DNA of 6,553 nt. Source: Trichodesmium sp. jk18x7bins.61 (GTDB lineage: Bacteria; Cyanobacteriota; Cyanobacteriia; Cyanobacteriales; Microcoleaceae). The stretch is taken from positions 1-6,553 of the forward strand of contig JAJEAQ010000560.1 in NCBI GenBank assembly GCA_022822685.1. Reading direction: 5' to 3'. This document shows, in pieces, positions 5,182 through 6,553 of this stretch. The position numbers and the translations under genes are program-made. Within the stretch, counting starts at the first letter, position 1; every line of letters starts with the position of its first letter. The notes beneath the pieces are model-generated. The model saw nothing but the letters and a program-made list of their open reading frames with translations, did no database searches and was not told the DNA's origin.

Positions 5182-5850
5182 TTAGAATACCTCAGAATAA
5201 ATCAAAATCAACTATTATTTATAGATAAAAAAACGATAGATTTACTTTCAAAAAATAACACATCAACTAAAATAATAAAAAAATCAAACGAAGAAAAAGT
5301 GATTTTTCTAACACAAAAAACATTTGATAATCACAATACACTCAGTGGAGAAAGCTTTGAAGATGCAATGGACGCAGGAAATCTCTACGCCGTTCATTTC
5401 TCTGGTAGTTCAGATTCAGGAGCAAATGCAGGGCTAGGTGTGTATCAAAATGTTGCAGCTAAGGGCGTAGGAATGCACAACTTCGGACATCGCACCTATA
5501 ATACCAATTCTCAAAAAGAATGCTATGCTTGCTAGGGGCAAAAAATAAGCGTTAAAATCACCAAATCACCAAAGATCGAGGATTTGCGGCTATATATAGT
5601 ATTGGGAAATAAAAAATACTCGTACATCAAAGTTTTTAGTAATTGGTATAACAACTACGCTGCTATGGTTGATTCAAGCAGCAGTAATTTCTACGGAGAC
5701 CTCGACGTTAACAACTCCTACTTCAATGGGAAAGGTCCAGGCTACAACGTTATTTCCGGTGGGCAAAGAGTGGCGGATGACGGTTTCCAAATGCTGACCC
5801 TCGAAGAGATGAGGGCAGATGGGCTCGATAGCAACCTTGTGGGCGGATAA
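5167..5850 (+). pseudogene. Unrecognised gene remnant split by one amber codon
   Basis: A single frame runs from a TTG at 5167 (inside the MITE end) to TAA at 5848-5850, broken only by TAG at 5533-5535 (…KECYAC*GQKISVKITKSP…). Without it the frame would give 227 residues. The first part is lysine- and asparagine-rich (IIKKSNEEKVIFLTQKTFDN). The rest is glycine-, serine-, tyrosine- and asparagine-rich with an aromatic pattern (NLYAVHFSGSSDSGANAG, VFSNWYNNYAAMVDSSSS, NNSYFNGKGPGYNVISGGQR), which suggests a secreted or beta-rich protein. I do not recognise the family, and no signal peptide remains. The true 5' end is missing or disrupted by the MITE. The last ten or so residues (GLDSNLVGG) are translated from the IS1-like transposase in the wrong frame, so the 3' end is lost too. 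Translation as two peptides (5167-5535, 5584-5850) is unlikely to be meaningful. Confidence 0.55.
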
Positions 5851-6553
5851 GCATGGAAAAACAAGTATTGGAAGTCAACCCTACTATTCTCCTGAATGCC
5901 TACAAACTTTCACCTCAACTTTCGATACTCTACACTATCGTCGGCAAATTGAACCAGAAAAAATGCGCATAGTTCCTGGGCTTCATGTTGAGGGCAGTAG
6001 TCTAAGAGGAATTAGTCGAACAGTAAATCTCGCCTACAATACAGTAGTCAGTTTGGTAAGAGCGGCCTCTCAAAAAGGACAGATGATTCATAATGCCCAT
6101 GTGCAAAACATCGAAACCTCACAAATCAGCAGTGATGAGTTTTGTTCAAAAGTCCAAAAAAACAAAAACACTGTCAGATAAATGAATTGACAGAAGGGGA
6201 TTGTTGGATTGGCGCGACCTGTTGAGCCTGTCGCGCGACCTGAACATGTGGCGAGGTGGCTCAACGCTGTTCTGTAATGGAACAGATAGGGATACTCTTC
6301 GAGAAGCCTGAGCCTACAAAATTTGTCCCCCCATGTTGAGCCTGGAGCCTCCCTGTTTTAGCTAAAGCTACATGAAAGCTCCGACTGGGGTCGGCCACCT
6401 GACTCGACGCGCGACTCAAGCATCATCGAGTGGATTAATTCTGACCGCTAGAGTAGGCAAACATACTGACGAATTCATCGTAGAATTGATCGCCAATACA
6501 GAAGGGAAAACGAACTGTAAACAATGGCATACAGATGATTGAGGTGGGGATGA
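5819..6553 (+). pseudogene. IS1-like transposase remnant, interrupted, running off the window
   Basis: Recognisable in three pieces. 5819-6181 encodes GSIATLWADKHGKTSIGSQ, the second zinc-ribbon pair degraded to YYSPEC, a helix-turn-helix (SLRGISRTVNLAYNTVVSLV) and the acidic start of the catalytic domain (SSDEFCSKVQKN, where family members usually have DEFWSFV). A frameshift near 6163-6178 leads to INELTEGDCWIGA in another frame. A 190-bp insertion (6219-6408) follows, then SGLILTARVGKHTDEFIVEL and NCKQWHTDD*GGD, where TGA at 6540-6542 replaces the expected Trp codon. The amino-terminal Cys pair of the zinc ribbon is missing: an in-frame TGA lies at 5810-5812 and the preceding host sequence starts there. 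Assignment to IS1-like DDE transposases rests on the zinc-ribbon, HTH, DEFW and HTD(D/G)WGG order. It is inactive, and the IS ends cannot be defined. Confidence 0.75.
6212..6415. mobile_element. 190-bp GC-rich element inserted in the transposase, 7-bp target duplication
   Basis: GCGCGAC occurs at 6212-6218 and again at 6409-6415. Deleting 6219-6415 joins …GATTGTTGGATTGGCGCGAC directly to TCAAGCATCATCGAGTGG, giving the uninterrupted reading DCWIGATQASSSGLILTARV of a DDE transposase. The inserted 190 bp are non-coding and carry several dyads: GTTGAGCC (6221-6228) with GGCTCAAC (6258-6265), and CCGA/TCGG (6381-6394). Its ends (GTTGAGCCTG; reverse complement of the right end GTCGAGTCAGG) are weakly inverted. 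An internal segment resembles the palindrome at 836-892. A third GCGCGAC lies at 6233-6239. Confidence 0.8.

Noticed and set aside
5167..5850. UAG recoded as an amino acid (pyrrolysine or suppressor readthrough)
   Set aside because: The frame is bounded by a MITE and a transposase fragment and has no proper start, so a nonsense mutation in a dead gene is the simpler reading.
6150..6180. Programmed -1 frameshift of the IS1 InsA/InsB' type at the A7 run
   Set aside because: The transposase also has a TGA in place of Trp, an internal insertion and lost Cys residues, so ordinary decay explains the frame change; the shift position relative to the A run is not diagnostic.

Overview
The window looks like chromosomal DNA from a filamentous, probably heterocyst-forming cyanobacterium (Nostocales type). 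Three copies of the HIP1 octamer GCGATCGC (1592, 2465, 4256), heptanucleotide tandem repeats of three kinds, small GC-rich palindromes, and AT-rich spacers with miniature inverted-repeat elements all point that way. No phage, CRISPR, rRNA or tRNA gene is visible.

Layout. 1-980 is gene-poor and full of repeats: a solo MITE end (about 91-121), a complete 152-bp MITE with a 3-bp target duplication (142-293), a doubtful membrane-protein remnant on the minus strand, a 17-bp inverted repeat spanning 597-731, two perfect hairpins (836-892, 896-935) and a heptad repeat. 980-3219 (minus) is one long gene for a PAS-like/GAF signalling protein, now broken by at least three frameshifts and two in-frame stops. 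3463-4482 (minus) is the only intact, confidently functional gene: a PfkB-family carbohydrate or nucleoside kinase (adenosine-kinase-like). A roughly 100-bp MITE-like element with GACTTACGC ends sits just upstream of its start. 4606-4907 is a spacer with an AAAGGCA heptad array.

The right third is a pile-up of mobile DNA. A second copy of the 142-293 MITE lies in opposite orientation at 5003-5181, flanked by TTA direct repeats. It abuts the 5' side of an unrecognised open frame (5167-5850) that is split by a single amber codon and runs out inside an IS1-like transposase remnant. That transposase (about 5819 to the window end) has a frameshift and a Trp-to-stop change, and is interrupted by a 190-bp GC-rich element flanked by 7-bp direct repeats. 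Removing the element with one repeat copy restores the transposase frame exactly.

Overall this is a decaying accessory region around one housekeeping-type kinase. I found no convincing new multi-gene system. The most informative signals are the insertion scars, which define two small non-autonomous element families with their target duplications, and GC-rich repeat sequence shared by the palindromes at 836-892 and the element inside the transposase.
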